In this document: positions 1-8,898 of the stretch, in pieces
Layout of the letters: each line of letters starts with the position of its first letter
Position numbering within the stretch: position 1 is the stretch's first letter
NCBI RefSeq assembly: GCF_038595055.1
Contig: NZ_CP152002.1
Location: 266,501-330,500 of the forward strand
From: Paenibacillus sp. FSL R7-0345
GTDB taxonomy: Bacteria > Bacillota > Bacilli > Paenibacillales > Paenibacillaceae
Reading direction: 5' to 3'
Length of the DNA stretch: 64,000 nt
The notes under the pieces: model-generated
Database searches by the model: none
Told to the model about the DNA's origin: nothing
The model's input: only the letters and a program-made list of their open reading frames with translations
Position numbers and translations under genes: made by a program

Positions 1-1
1 A

Positions 2-3000
2 GACTTTAAGGCTTTTATCAATAAACTGCAGACAGCACGCAGCGGAACTGCCTACAATTCGTCGGGAATTACGGTTTATCAGGAGTACCGCGAAGCCTTT
101 AACGGTGTGGCGGTGACCCTGCCGGGGACGGCTGTACAGGATTTGGCGAGTTCCGGACTGGTCAAAAAGATCTGGAATGATACTACCGTTCAATTACCGG
201 AAGATACGGTTGTACCTACCAATCTTACAGGGGAAGACACTGCCGCTGATGAGACTGCGGGAGAAGAGACTGCCGCCAGTAAGCTGATGATGGAAAGCTT
301 TCCGGTTATCGGGGTGGACAAGCTGCATGACGAGAACATTACAGGTAAAGGCATTAAGGTAGGTGTTCTGGATACGGGGATTGATTATAATCATCCCGAT
401 TTAACCACAGTCTACCAGGGATACCGCAAGACCGCAGGTGAAGATCCGGCGGCTGTTGATCCGGCTGCCGTCAAGGGCTGGGACTTTATCGATAATGATG
501 CCGATCCGATGGAGACAACCTACAATGACTGGATTGCAGCCGGTGAGCCGGAATCCGAGTCAGAGTATTTCACTGCCCACGGTACACATGTAGCCGGAAC
601 CATTGCCGGCCAGCAGGTCAATGCTGTCGGTTATGCTGTCGAGGGCGTTGCGCCGGATGTAGAGCTATATTCCTACCGTGTCCTTGGGCCGTATGGATCG
701 GGTGCGAACAGCGGTATAATCGCCGCGATTGACAAAGCGGTTCAGGATGGAATGGATGTCATCAACCTGTCGCTCGGCTCGCAATTGAACGATCCGCTTG
801 ACCCGGCTTCTATAGCCATCAACAATGCGATGCTTGCCGGGGTAGTCAGCGTGATCGCGGCCGGCAATGATGGTCCATCAGCCGGCACGCTTGGAACGCC
901 GGGAGCCAGCGCACTGGGAATTACCATCGGGGCCTCCAGTGTGCCGATCACGATTCCTTCTGTTACGGCTTCCGTATATGATGCGGCGGTTCCGGCAGCC
1001 GCAGATGCAGAGTCTGCTACGGTTACGGATACTGTCTACCAGCCGCTGACCATGAAGCTGTTCGGTGAAGAGTTCAACTATGAACCTGCCAGCATCGTTG
1101 GTACAGAGCTGGAAATCGTATATGCGGGTCTTGGTAAGGCTGCAGATTTCACCGGTCTTGATGTTGCAGGTAAGGTAGCCCTTATCGAACGCGGGGAGAT
1201 CGGCCTGAATGTCAAAATTAAGAATGCTGCCAAGGCTGGCGCGGCAGCGGCCCTTATCTATAATAATACAACCGGATATATCGACAATTATCTGGGCGAG
1301 GCAGCCGGGTTTATTCCGACCTTCCAAATTCTCAAGCCGGAAGGCGAGAGCCTTAAGCAAATGGATAAGCCGTTTATCAGCTTTACGGCTGCAGAGGATG
1401 TATTGTCGCCGGGCGATACGCTGGCTGACTTCAGCTCGCGCGGACCTGTATCGGGGACCGACGATATTAAGCCTGACCTGGTGGCTCCGGGTGTGGCGGT
1501 ATTCTCCACCTATCCGGTATATATGAATGATCCGGTCAACCAGAGCAATTATGATATCGCCTATACGCGGATGTCCGGTACTTCCATGGCCACTCCGCAT
1601 GTAGCCGGCATTGCGGCCCTTATTCTGCAGGCTAATCCGGACTATACGCCTTTTGATGTCAAAGCGGCCCTAATGAATACAAGCGTTGACTTGAACACTG
1701 ATTATTCAGTATACGAAGTGGGTGCAGGCCGGGTGGATGCATACCGTGCTGTTCACGCAGACACAAGCGTCAAGGTGCTGGATACAACCACCAGCGTTTC
1801 TGCCGATAATCAGTATGTTGAAATCGCCGATATTACCGGTTCCCTGAATTTCGGAAGCGTGTATACCGAGGAAGGTAAGGCCACTACAGCCAGCAAAACG
1901 CTGGAGCTGGACAACCGGGGAGAGAGCGGAAAGACCTACCGTCTGGAGCTGGAATTGCCGGCGGGCACCGCAATTACACTCGTTACCGATGAGGTAACAA
2001 TACCCGCAGATTCCAGCACAACCTTCAATGCCGAGCTGCTGATGAATGATTCGGTACCGAACGCAACCTATGAAGGATATATTCATGTAATCAATGAAGC
2101 AGACGCTGCGGACGCTTACCAATTGCCGATGATCATCCGGGTATCGGATAAAGGTCTCGGTTACCTGGAAATGGATCCGCCGGCAATTTCCAATAACTAT
2201 GTGACACATACCTATTCCAACTGGGTTACAACCGCCTTTTTCTCACTGAAGAGCCCGATGGAGACAATGGATATTTATCTCAAGGATTACAAGAGCGGAG
2301 AGGTACTGGGATTCCTGGGCACTGTGGACACTAAAAACATTGCAGCAGGCAAAGAAAACATGCTGTTCAATCTGTTCAAAGGCTATGCCTATCCGTTTAC
2401 GGAAGACGGCGGTATTTCTAAAGTCTCTCGCTTTGTTCCGGAAGGCGAATATGCACTGGAGGCACTCTCTATAGATACAAATGGTGATGCATATCAAGTG
2501 GAATCCCCGATGACACTGGTAGATAATACATCACCGGAACTTTCGCTCAAGACTACGAATGCTGCCGGAGATGCGGCTGCGCTCACTTCATCGGTTATTG
2601 AAGTGGATGATTCAATGTTTACAACAGAGACCTATGACGGCAAAGAGGTATCAGCGATCTGGGTACACGGCAACATTAAGGACAGCAGCATGAAGACCCT
2701 GCAGGACGCGGGTTATTCCTATAATCAGGGCGATAACACGATCACCTACTATGAATACGGAAGCCCGTTCATGGGAGGTTATATTGAAGCTGATGAGGAA
2801 GGCAACTTCCGCTACGGGATTACGAAGGAAGATTATGCGGCGGAGCCTTATCAGCTGCGGCTCTTCGGCTGGGATGTTGCTACGGTAGGTACGACTTGGC
2901 TGGACAATAATTTCGCCTATCTCACTCCGGATACCACCTATGCGCTCACCGAACTGGATAAGAAATCGGTGAAAGTGGGGGATACCTTCACTGCTTCAAT

Positions 3001-5245
3001 CAACATGAACAATCTGAAGGCATTCACCGGAGCCGAGTTTACCCTCCAGGATATTACCGGCGTCTTTGAACTAGAGTCCATCGGGGCAACCGACGAGTTC
3101 AAAGCGCTGGCGGCCAAGCAGGGAGCTACGGTAGATGTTCAGCGGGAGATTACGAATGACTTTTACAGTACGGTAAAAGTGAATCTGCAAGGAGAAGATC
3201 TCGCCGGCATCGCTGGCGATGTACCGCTCCTGACACTCAAGTACAAGGTGGGCAGTGACGCCTACTACAATAAGGTTGCAAATGTTCAGGTGACGGACCT
3301 TTACGTAACCCAGGCCGGAGCGGATGAGCCTGCCTATACTCCGGCATATAATTTGGATTATATGGATTTCGTATCTCATACTTCACGCCTCTACGGATAT
3401 GTAAGTCCGGAAGCCTTCTTGGTGAACGGGGAGTATCTGCAATTCGGCAAAGATTACAGCAAGATGAATTTCCAAGTATACGCAGAGACCGAGTCGGGTA
3501 AAACCTATACCGCGGCTGTAGACAAAAATGCTTACTACGATCTCAAATCGATTCCTGTATCCGAAGAGGTCATCAAGGTTACCTTTAAATCGCCGGGACA
3601 CACCTCCCTCAGCCGTTCGACTACGAATTACAAGCTCGAGAACGGTGGGATTATCGGGGCACAGCAGCTGTTATCACTGAACGGCGCATTGGCCGGCGAT
3701 GTCAACGGCGATGAAGTTATCGATATTTACGATTTGAAGCAAGCGGGACTGGCTTACAATACCAATGATTCCGAATCCGATATCAACCAGGATGGAACCG
3801 TTGATGATAAGGATATCCAGTTCATTGTGAACAATTTCCTGGCACTTGGCCAGAATGCCGCAGCAGACGCGGTTCCTCAGGACAAGATCAATGGAGTTGG
3901 ACTGGATGAAATGCTGGAGCAAATTAAGAACGGTACGCTCGGTAACGGCGGCACCGACAATGGCGGCGGCACTGACAATGGCGGCGGCACCGACAATGGC
4001 GGCGGCACTGACAATGGCGGCGGCACCGACAATGGCGGCGGCACTGACAATGGCGGCGGCACTGACAATGGCGGCGGCACTGACAATGGCGGCGGCACCA
4101 ACAACGGGGGCAACCCAAGCAGCGGCAATACAGGTAATACTACTGTAGTTACTGAGCAGGCTGTATCAGCCTCTGACCTGGCAGCTGCAGCTGATGGTGT
4201 GGCAACTATTGACGGTAAGGCAGGCGTTCCCGTTAAGCTTCCGGCCAATGCGGGTGAACTGCTCAAGGGCAGCAGCCTGGCGGTGCGGACTGACGCTGGA
4301 ACAGTAACGATCCCGGCTGAAGTGCTGTCGGCACTGGCGGCACAGGCGAATGACAATAATCAGGGCAACATCTATCTGAATATTACTGTTAAGGCGGTAA
4401 CCCCGGTAACCGCAGAAGCGGGTGTGACACTTATTTCAGGTGGAGCTTACGATTTCAATCTGTCCTATAAAAAAGCGGGCGGAGAAGAAATCCGGCTTGC
4501 CGCCTTCCCTGAAGAGGTGCAGCTGACACTGGCTTACAGCAGCAGTCTGAATGCAGAGCTGGCGGGCATCTACTATCTGAACGAAAAGACATCCGCTTGG
4601 GAATATGCAGGCGGCAAGGTCAATGCAGCACAGCATACAATTACCGCCAGTGTAGGCCACTTCAGCACATACGGTGTACTGGCGTACGAGAAGAGCTTTA
4701 CGGATCTTTCTGCATCACACTGGGCTGCGGGAGCTATCAAGGCATTGTCTGCGAAGCATATCGTTACCGGCCAGTCGGAAACCCTGTTTGCTCCGGATGC
4801 CAAGACGACACGTGCGGAATTCGTAGCGATGATCGTGCGGGCACTGGGACTCAAGAGTGAGACATCTGCTGCAGGGCAATTCAGCGATGTTGCTGCTGAT
4901 GCCTGGTATGCGGATGAGGTTGCTGCGGCGCATGCAGCCGGACTGGTGAACGGGCTTACGGAGACAACCTTCGCTCCGAACCGGAGCATTACCCGTGAAG
5001 AAATGGCTGTAATCGCTGTGAAGGCTTATGAATACGCGGCTGCCAAGCAGGCAGGTGTTCAGACCGGCACTCCGTCCTATAAGGATCAACCTGCGATTTC
5101 CTCCTGGGCGGAAGAAGCAATCATCAAAGCGGCCAGCCTGGACATTATGTCCGGACATGCGAGCGGACTGTTCGCTCCGAAAGCGGCAGCAAGCCGTGCA
5201 GAAACAGCGCAGACGATATACAATTTGTTGAATGCAGCAGAATAA
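2..5245 (+). CDS. SLH-anchored S8 (subtilisin-like) serine protease, 5' end outside window
   Basis: This is a secreted, cell-wall-bound subtilisin family endopeptidase. The frame is open from base 2, and the residues before the first internal GTG/ATG look like the end of an inhibitor I9 prodomain, so the signal peptide and start lie upstream of the window. The catalytic triad is visible: Asp in DTGIDYNHPDL (codon at 371), His in HGTHVAGT (578) and Ser in GTSMATPHVAG (1583). A PA-like insert lies between His and Ser. Further on come beta-sandwich (Fn3-like) domains, a cohesin-like domain at about 2940-3330, a dockerin-like pair of Ca-binding loops (DVNGDEVIDIYD and DINQDGTVDDKD, about 3697-3835), a Gly/Asn/Thr/Asp-rich repeat linker, another beta domain and three SLH motifs (about 4690-5240) that would bind pyruvylated wall polymer. 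A strong terminator follows. Protease identity is certain; the names of the middle domains are inferred. Confidence 0.93.
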   Translation, partial: DFKAFINKLQTARSGTAYNSSGITVYQEYREAFNGVAVTLPGTAVQDLASSGLVKKIWNDTTVQLPEDTVVPTNLTGEDTAADETAGEETAASKLMMESFPVIGVDKLHDENITGKGIKVGVLDTGIDYNHPDLTTVYQGYRKTAGEDPAAVDPAAVKGWDFIDNDADPMETTYNDWIAAGEPESESEYFTAHGTHVAGTIAGQQVNAVGYAVEGVAPDVELYSYRVLGPYGSGANSGIIAAIDKAVQDGMDVINLSLGSQLNDPLDPASIAINNAMLAGVVSVIAAGNDGPSAGTLGTPGASALGITIGASSVPITIPSVTASVYDAAVPAAADAESATVTDTVYQPLTMKLFGEEFNYEPASIVGTELEIVYAGLGKAADFTGLDVAGKVALIERGEIGLNVKIKNAAKAGAAAALIYNNTTGYIDNYLGEAAGFIPTFQILKPEGESLKQMDKPFISFTAAEDVLSPGDTLADFSSRGPVSGTDDIKPDLVAPGVAVFSTYPVYMNDPVNQSNYDIAYTRMSGTSMATPHVAGIAALILQANPDYTPFDVKAALMNTSVDLNTDYSVYEVGAGRVDAYRAVHADTSVKVLDTTTSVSADNQYVEIADITGSLNFGSVYTEEGKATTASKTLELDNRGESGKTYRLELELPAGTAITLVTDEVTIPADSSTTFNAELLMNDSVPNATYEGYIHVINEADAADAYQLPMIIRVSDKGLGYLEMDPPAISNNYVTHTYSNWVTTAFFSLKSPMETMDIYLKDYKSGEVLGFLGTVDTKNIAAGKENMLFNLFKGYAYPFTEDGGISKVSRFVPEGEYALEALSIDTNGDAYQVESPMTLVDNTSPELSLKTTNAAGDAAALTSSVIEVDDSMFTTETYDGKEVSAIWVHGNIKDSSMKTLQDAGYSYNQGDNTITYYEYGSPFMGGYIEADEEGNFRYGITKEDYAAEPYQLRLFGWDVATVGTTWLDNNFAYLTPDTTYALTELDKKSVKVGDTFTASINMNNLKAFTGAEFTLQDITGVFELESIGATDEFKALAAKQGATVDVQREITNDFYSTVKVNLQGEDLAGIAGDVPLLTLKYKVGSDAYYNKVANVQVTDLYVTQAGADEPAYTPAYNLDYMDFVSHTSRLYGYVSPEAFLVNGEYLQFGKDYSKMNFQVYAETESGKTYTAAVDKNAYYDLKSIPVSEEVIKVTFKSPGHTSLSRSTTNYKLENGGIIGAQQLLSLNGALAGDVNGDEVIDIYDLKQAGLAYNTNDSESDINQDGTVDDKDIQFIVNNFLALGQNAAADAVPQDKINGVGLDEMLEQIKNGTLGNGGTDNGGGTDNGGGTDNGGGTDNGGGTDNGGGTDNGGGTDNGGGTDNGGGTNNGGNPSSGNTGNTTVVTEQAVSASDLAAAADGVATIDGKAGVPVKLPANAGELLKGSSLAVRTDAGTVTIPAEVLSALAAQANDNNQGNIYLNITVKAVTPVTAEAGVTLISGGAYDFNLSYKKAGGEEIRLAAFPEEVQLTLAYSSSLNAELAGIYYLNEKTSAWEYAGGKVNAAQHTITASVGHFSTYGVLAYEKSFTDLSASHWAAGAIKALSAKHIVTGQSETLFAPDAKTTRAEFVAMIVRALGLKSETSAAGQFSDVAADAWYADEVAAAHAAGLVNGLTETTFAPNRSITREEMAVIAVKAYEYAAAKQAGVQTGTPSYKDQPAISSWAEEAIIKAASLDIMSGHASGLFAPKAAASRAETAQTIYNLLNAAE
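3947..4111 (+). repeat. In-frame 18-bp tandem repeat (GGGTDN linker)
   Basis: About nine copies of an 18-base unit (GGCGGCACTGACAATGGC and ACC variants) encode Gly-Gly-Gly-Thr-Asp-Asn. They form a flexible linker between the dockerin-like part and the C-terminal beta/SLH part of the protease. Copies are nearly identical at DNA level, so copy number is probably variable between strains. Confidence 0.95.
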
Positions 5246-5283
5246 TAAGGATTGATATTCTGAAGTAATGACTTTATGCAAAA

Positions 5284-5327
5284 GCCGGGAATTACCGCTG
5301 CAAGGCGGTAACCTCCCGGCCTTTTTT
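5284..5327 (+). terminator. Intrinsic terminator of the protease gene
   Basis: The arms GCCGGGAATTACCGC and GCGGTAACCTCCCGGC (small bulge) surround a short loop and are followed by CTTTTTT. It sits 38 bases after the protease stop codon. Confidence 0.9.
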
Positions 5328-5360
5328 GATGCAAAGAACTCTGTACCCGCCTTTTCCCTG

Positions 5361-5366
5361 TATAAT
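5361..5366 (+). promoter_or_regulatory. Possible -10 box (TATAAT) for the HTH/TPR regulator
   Basis: A perfect TATAAT lies about 45 bases before the ATG at 5412, in the gap after the protease terminator. No convincing -35 box was seen at 16-18 bases, so this rests on the -10 box and its position only. Confidence 0.4.
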
Positions 5367-5411
5367 AAGGAGAGCTTACTGCTGTACTTTAACGGAAAAG
5401 AGGACTTGGGA

Positions 5412-6659
5412 ATGACTGAGGGGAAAATCATCAAGCATTACCGGGAGAAGCAGCATTTAACTCAGGGGGAGCTTGGCCAGGGCATTTGCTCAGTGACTCA
5501 TTTAAGCAAAATAGAACGGGGCATCACCGAGTATTCTCCGGAAATTATTGATTTATTATGCGGCCGCCTGCAGATTACAATGGCTGTAGAGGTGGAACGC
5601 TTTGTTCAGACCCAGCGCAAATTAAACGACTGGCATAACGCCATGGTGATGCAGCGGACGCAGGAAGCGGAAGACCTGAAAGCACAAATAGAGCTGGAGG
5701 CACTTAGGGATCTGCCCGATTACAAAATCCCTTACCCTCTGCTGTTAATAAGATACCATCTCTATAATAATGATTTGAAGCCGGCCTCCAGGCTGATCAG
5801 GGAAATTGAGAAGACAGAACATTCTTCGCCCTATATGCGCAACTATTTTAGACATCTGCAGGGCATATATTATTTTTTGTCAGGGCAATTTCTGGACTGT
5901 ATCGGCGTTTTGACGGAGATCGACGAGTCGGAGTATACCGAGCAGGAGTATTATTATCACCTCGCGCTCGCCTATCACTCTATTCACTCTAGTATCATCG
6001 CCTATTATTATGCTGAAAAAGCGCTGCAGTATTTCCGCAAGACGCTTAATCTGATCCGGATCATTGATACGGAGACGCTTATGCTGATTCAGCTCAGTGT
6101 AAAAGAACCGCATTCCTTTGCAATAGCCAAGCAGTCTTATGAGAATCTGATCAAAGCCTGTGAGCTGTGCGGCTCTGCCGACCGCAAGTACAAGCTGCTC
6201 CATAACCTGGCTTATGAGCATATGCGCCGGGGGCTATATAATGAAGCGGCGGAAGGGTTCTCGCAGGTAATGGAGCTGGTCGGAGGGCCGGAGCATCCGT
6301 TTTACCTTAGCGTGCTTGACTGCTATATTACCTCCTGTATGGGGGCTAAGCGCCTTCCGGTTTCCGGACTGCTGACATTAACCTATCAGGGGCTGACGCT
6401 GGCACGGGAGCGCAAGGACAGCCGGGAGATCAACTTTAATCTGCTGGTACTGTCACTGAAAGAGGACTGGCAGCCATATTACCGTTACATCGAGGAGGAA
6501 GCCCTGCCGCATTTCCGCAGCAATGGTGATACCTACACCATTGAACGTTATGAGCGCAAGCTGCTGTCTTATTATCTCAAAAGCGGGGAGCGCGATAAGG
6601 CACTGGAGCTGTCGCTCTCCATGATCAGCGGGATGAGCAGCGGCCTGGAGGAGTATTGA
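5412..6659 (+). CDS. XRE-type HTH regulator with C-terminal TPR-like helices
   Basis: Predicted 415-residue cytoplasmic DNA-binding regulator. Residues about 5-60 form an XRE-type helix-turn-helix (IIKHYREKQHLTQGELGQGI, then SVTHLSKIERG). The remaining 350 residues are helical with tetratricopeptide-like pairs (for example HLALAYHSIHSSIIAYYYAEKAL). An HTH followed by TPR is the layout of the peptide-responsive RRNPP (Rgg/PlcR/NprR) family. No signalling-peptide gene was recognised next to it, so peptide sensing is only a possibility. The start chosen is the ATG at 5412, preceded by AAAAGAGGA; the frame is open further upstream but runs into the preceding terminator. It stands alone between two terminators. 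Confidence 0.85.
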   Translation: MTEGKIIKHYREKQHLTQGELGQGICSVTHLSKIERGITEYSPEIIDLLCGRLQITMAVEVERFVQTQRKLNDWHNAMVMQRTQEAEDLKAQIELEALRDLPDYKIPYPLLLIRYHLYNNDLKPASRLIREIEKTEHSSPYMRNYFRHLQGIYYFLSGQFLDCIGVLTEIDESEYTEQEYYYHLALAYHSIHSSIIAYYYAEKALQYFRKTLNLIRIIDTETLMLIQLSVKEPHSFAIAKQSYENLIKACELCGSADRKYKLLHNLAYEHMRRGLYNEAAEGFSQVMELVGGPEHPFYLSVLDCYITSCMGAKRLPVSGLLTLTYQGLTLARERKDSREINFNLLVLSLKEDWQPYYRYIEEEALPHFRSNGDTYTIERYERKLLSYYLKSGERDKALELSLSMISGMSSGLEEY

Positions 6660-6690
6660 GGAGTATTGATCCATCTGATGGACAAAAAAA

Positions 6691-6720
6691 ACAGAGGCCA
6701 TGACTGCTCATAGCCTCTGT
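6691..6720. terminator. Bidirectional terminator between the regulator and udk
   Basis: Arms ACAGAGGC and GCCTCTGT with eight A on the left and TTTCTT on the right. It can end both the plus-strand regulator and the minus-strand udk. Confidence 0.85.
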
Positions 6721-6732
6721 TTCTTATCCATA

Positions 6733-7374
6733 TTAATGTGCACTTCCGCTCCACTGCTGATCACCGGAGAGGTACTTGGCGGTCAGGACCGACAACAGCT
6801 CGATCCCGACTTTATTCTCTCCGCCTTCAGGAATGATAAGGTCGGCGTATTTCTTGGACGGCTCGATGAACGCCTCATGCATCGGCTTCACGGTCGTCAA
6901 ATACTGTGTATGGATGGAACGGATCGTGCGGCCGCGGTCTTCGATATCACGCAGCACCCGGCGCATAATCCGTACATCCGGGTCGGTATCGACAAATACC
7001 TTGATGTTCAGCTGCTCTCGCAGCTTCTCGTCGGACAGCACATGCAGTCCTTCGACGATGACGATGTTGTTCGGCATAAGCTCAACGGTCTTGTCCGTAA
7101 AACGGGCATGAACCGTAAAATCATACACCGGGGCATAAGCAACTTGTCCCGATTTCAGACAATGAAGATGCTCAATCAGCAGCTCCGTGTCAAAAGCCAG
7201 CGGATGATCGTAATTAATCGCTCCGCGTTCCTCGAAGCTGAGAGAGGAATGGTCTTTATAGTAGTTATCCTGGGATATGAACGTTACTTTGTCTGTTCCA
7301 AGACGGTCAATAACGGAGCGGGCTACAGTAGTTTTGCCGGAACCGGTCCCGCCTGCGATACCAATAATAAGCAT
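6733..7374 (-). CDS. udk: Uridine kinase
   Basis: Phosphorylates uridine and cytidine to UMP and CMP with ATP or GTP in the pyrimidine salvage pathway. The 213-residue protein starts MLIIGIAGGTGSGKTTVA, with the P-loop GGTGSGKT at the N-terminus. It also has the family segments DNYYKDHS, NYDHPLAFD, YDFTVHAR and IVEGLHVL, and its length matches other Firmicute Udk proteins (about 211). The frame is open up to an ATG at 7419, but that extension covers the ribosome binding site (AGGGAGG), so the ATG at 7374 is preferred although the spacing (about 14) is long. It is monocistronic, with a shared terminator at its 3' end. Confidence 0.96.
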   Translation of the reverse strand: MLIIGIAGGTGSGKTTVARSVIDRLGTDKVTFISQDNYYKDHSSLSFEERGAINYDHPLAFDTELLIEHLHCLKSGQVAYAPVYDFTVHARFTDKTVELMPNNIVIVEGLHVLSDEKLREQLNIKVFVDTDPDVRIMRRVLRDIEDRGRTIRSIHTQYLTTVKPMHEAFIEPSKKYADLIIPEGGENKVGIELLSVLTAKYLSGDQQWSGSAH

Positions 7375-7511
7375 GGTGTTGTAATAAACCTCCCTAAGCA
7401 ATTGCCTTTGCAATTCCAATATTGTAGCACAGCGCAGGACTTATTTCACCTTGGATACCGGGAATAAACCGTGAATTTTTGAAAAAAATCAGGTTTTTTG
7501 CCGGGGAATGC

Positions 7512-7517
7512 TATAAT
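7512..7517 (+). promoter_or_regulatory. -10 box for the threonine-aldolase-like gene
   Basis: TATAAT lies about 50 bases upstream of the ATG at 7568 in an AT-rich stretch. The -35 region is T-rich (TTTTTTG) without clear consensus. An AAAGGAG ribosome binding site precedes the start. Confidence 0.5.
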
Positions 7518-7567
7518 TCTAGAACATTACTTAATAACAGTATACCCGAAAGGAGTAATCACTCTTT

Positions 7568-8659
7568 ATGCACGAACAGAAAACATTACTGGAGGCCTAT
7601 AATTCTGCTTCCATTCAGCTGGCCGGACACGGAAAACGGGATGTAGAGGTGCTCAAGCATGCCTTTGCTGATATAGCGGGAGATCTATCCAGCGATATGT
7701 ACGGCAGCGGTGCGGTCATCGAGGATTTTCAGGCGGAGATGGCAGGTGTGCTGGGAAAAGAGGCGTCGGTATTTTTTCCGAGCGGAACGATGGCTCAGCA
7801 GATTGCCCTCCGGATCTGGTCTGACCGCAAGGGGCTGAAGACGGTAGCCTATCACCCTCTCTGCCACCTGGAGATTCATGAGCAGGACGGGCTGAAGGAG
7901 CTGCATCACATTAAGCCGATTCTGCTGGCGGACAAGGACCGCCTGATTACCCTGGACGATGTCCGCAGCATCGGAGAGGACATCGCCTGTCTGCTGCTGG
8001 AGCTGCCGCAGCGGGAAATCGGCGGCCAGCTGCCGGAATACGCCGAGCTTGAAGCGATCTCCGCTTACTGCCGGGAGCAGGGCATTATCCTGCATCTGGA
8101 CGGGGCACGGCTGTTTGAGGTGCTGCCTTACTACGGCAAGACGGCGGCAGAGGTCTGTGCGCTGTTCGACAGCGTATATATCTCTTTGTACAAAGGCATT
8201 GGCGGCATCGCCGGGGCCATCCTGGCGGGCAGTGAAGACTTCACGGAGGAATCGAAGATCTGGAAACGGCGGCACGGCGGTGATCTGATCAGCCTGTATC
8301 CGTATATCCTTCCGGCCCAGGTTTATTTCCGCCAGCGGGCCGGCAAAATGGGCCAGTATTACGAAGACGCTAAAGAGCTTGCGGCGCTGTTCAACGGCTG
8401 CAGCAAAGTATCCACCCTTCCGCAGGTGCCGGTGTCGAACATGTTCCATGTCCATTTTGCCTTATCCAAGGCACAGGTTGAGCCGGTTCTGATCCGGCTA
8501 AGTCAGCAGGCCGGCGTAGGCCTTGCCGCACGGCTGAAGGAGACCGGTCTAGACTCCTGCTCCTATGAGCTGAGCATCGGCGACCTGTACAGCGGCATAC
8601 CTAAAGCCAAGCTGAAAGAGACGTTTGAGCTGCTGGACCGGCTGCTGCAGGAAGTGTAA
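7568..8659 (+). CDS. Threonine-aldolase / beta-eliminating lyase family PLP enzyme
   Basis: A 363-residue fold-type I PLP enzyme of the low-specificity L-threonine aldolase family, which cleaves threonine or related beta-hydroxy amino acids to glycine and an aldehyde. Visible family marks are SSDMYGSGAVIEDFQAEMA near the N-terminus, the PLP-phosphate segment FPSGTMAQQIAL, the Asp of HLDGARLFE and the Schiff-base Lys209 in SLYKGIGGIAG. The start ATG follows AAAGGAG at good spacing. The exact substrate cannot be read from the sequence; other beta-hydroxy amino acids or a beta-eliminating reaction are possible. The gene is alone, with an intergenic repeat and an insertion sequence downstream. 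Confidence 0.85.
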   Translation: MHEQKTLLEAYNSASIQLAGHGKRDVEVLKHAFADIAGDLSSDMYGSGAVIEDFQAEMAGVLGKEASVFFPSGTMAQQIALRIWSDRKGLKTVAYHPLCHLEIHEQDGLKELHHIKPILLADKDRLITLDDVRSIGEDIACLLLELPQREIGGQLPEYAELEAISAYCREQGIILHLDGARLFEVLPYYGKTAAEVCALFDSVYISLYKGIGGIAGAILAGSEDFTEESKIWKRRHGGDLISLYPYILPAQVYFRQRAGKMGQYYEDAKELAALFNGCSKVSTLPQVPVSNMFHVHFALSKAQVEPVLIRLSQQAGVGLAARLKETGLDSCSYELSIGDLYSGIPKAKLKETFELLDRLLQEV

Positions 8660-8682
8660 TTTAGGAAGTCTGATTTAAATTT

Positions 8683-8863
8683 GATAGACTGCCGAATAGC
8701 TGCACAATGTACAACTAAAACCAGCAAATATCTGCTCATGCAGCATATAACTGCAGTCTGTGCAACTAAATCTGCCTAGTTCAGCCTGAAACAACATTTT
8801 GAGCCCGTTTAGTTGTACAAACTACAATTAAACGGGCTTTTTATAAAAAATCAGCCATTTTAG
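8683..8863. repeat. Intergenic repeat, copy A (family with 44590-44795)
   Basis: Non-coding stretch built of short phrases that recur near 44.6 kb: CTGCAC-x-TACAACTAAAAC, then TATAACTG, then TGCAACTAAA, and TTAGTTGTACAAACTACAA, which is nearly its own inverse. The two copies keep the same order and spacing of phrases although many bases differ. It holds no ORF. The insertion sequence lies at its right edge. Confidence 0.65.
8803..8842 (+). terminator. Hairpin inside repeat copy A, possible terminator
   Basis: Arms GCCCGTTTAGTTGTA and TACAATTAAACGGGC (15 bp, one G-T pair) with loop CAAAC, followed by TTTTT. It could end transcription from the aldolase-like gene and shield the insertion sequence from read-through. 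Confidence 0.65.
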
Positions 8864-8892
8864 TTGCACAAAGGAGACAATTTCATAATTCA
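8864..8892 (+). repeat. Left terminal inverted repeat of the IS
   Basis: Matches the reverse complement of 10514-10542 at 24 of 29 positions; the inner 15 bases are identical. Confidence 0.85.
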
Positions 8893-8898
8893 AAACCC

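Noticed and set aside
878..1600. Minus-strand frame inside the protease gene
   Set aside because: It lies fully opposite the catalytic domain, has no start signal and no recognisable content.
3947..4111. CRISPR-like short repeats
   Set aside because: The 18-base units are in frame with the protease, have no spacers and encode a linker.
5268..5411. N-terminal extension of the HTH/TPR regulator
   Set aside because: The open frame begins inside the preceding terminator, and the ribosome binding site is at the ATG at 5412.
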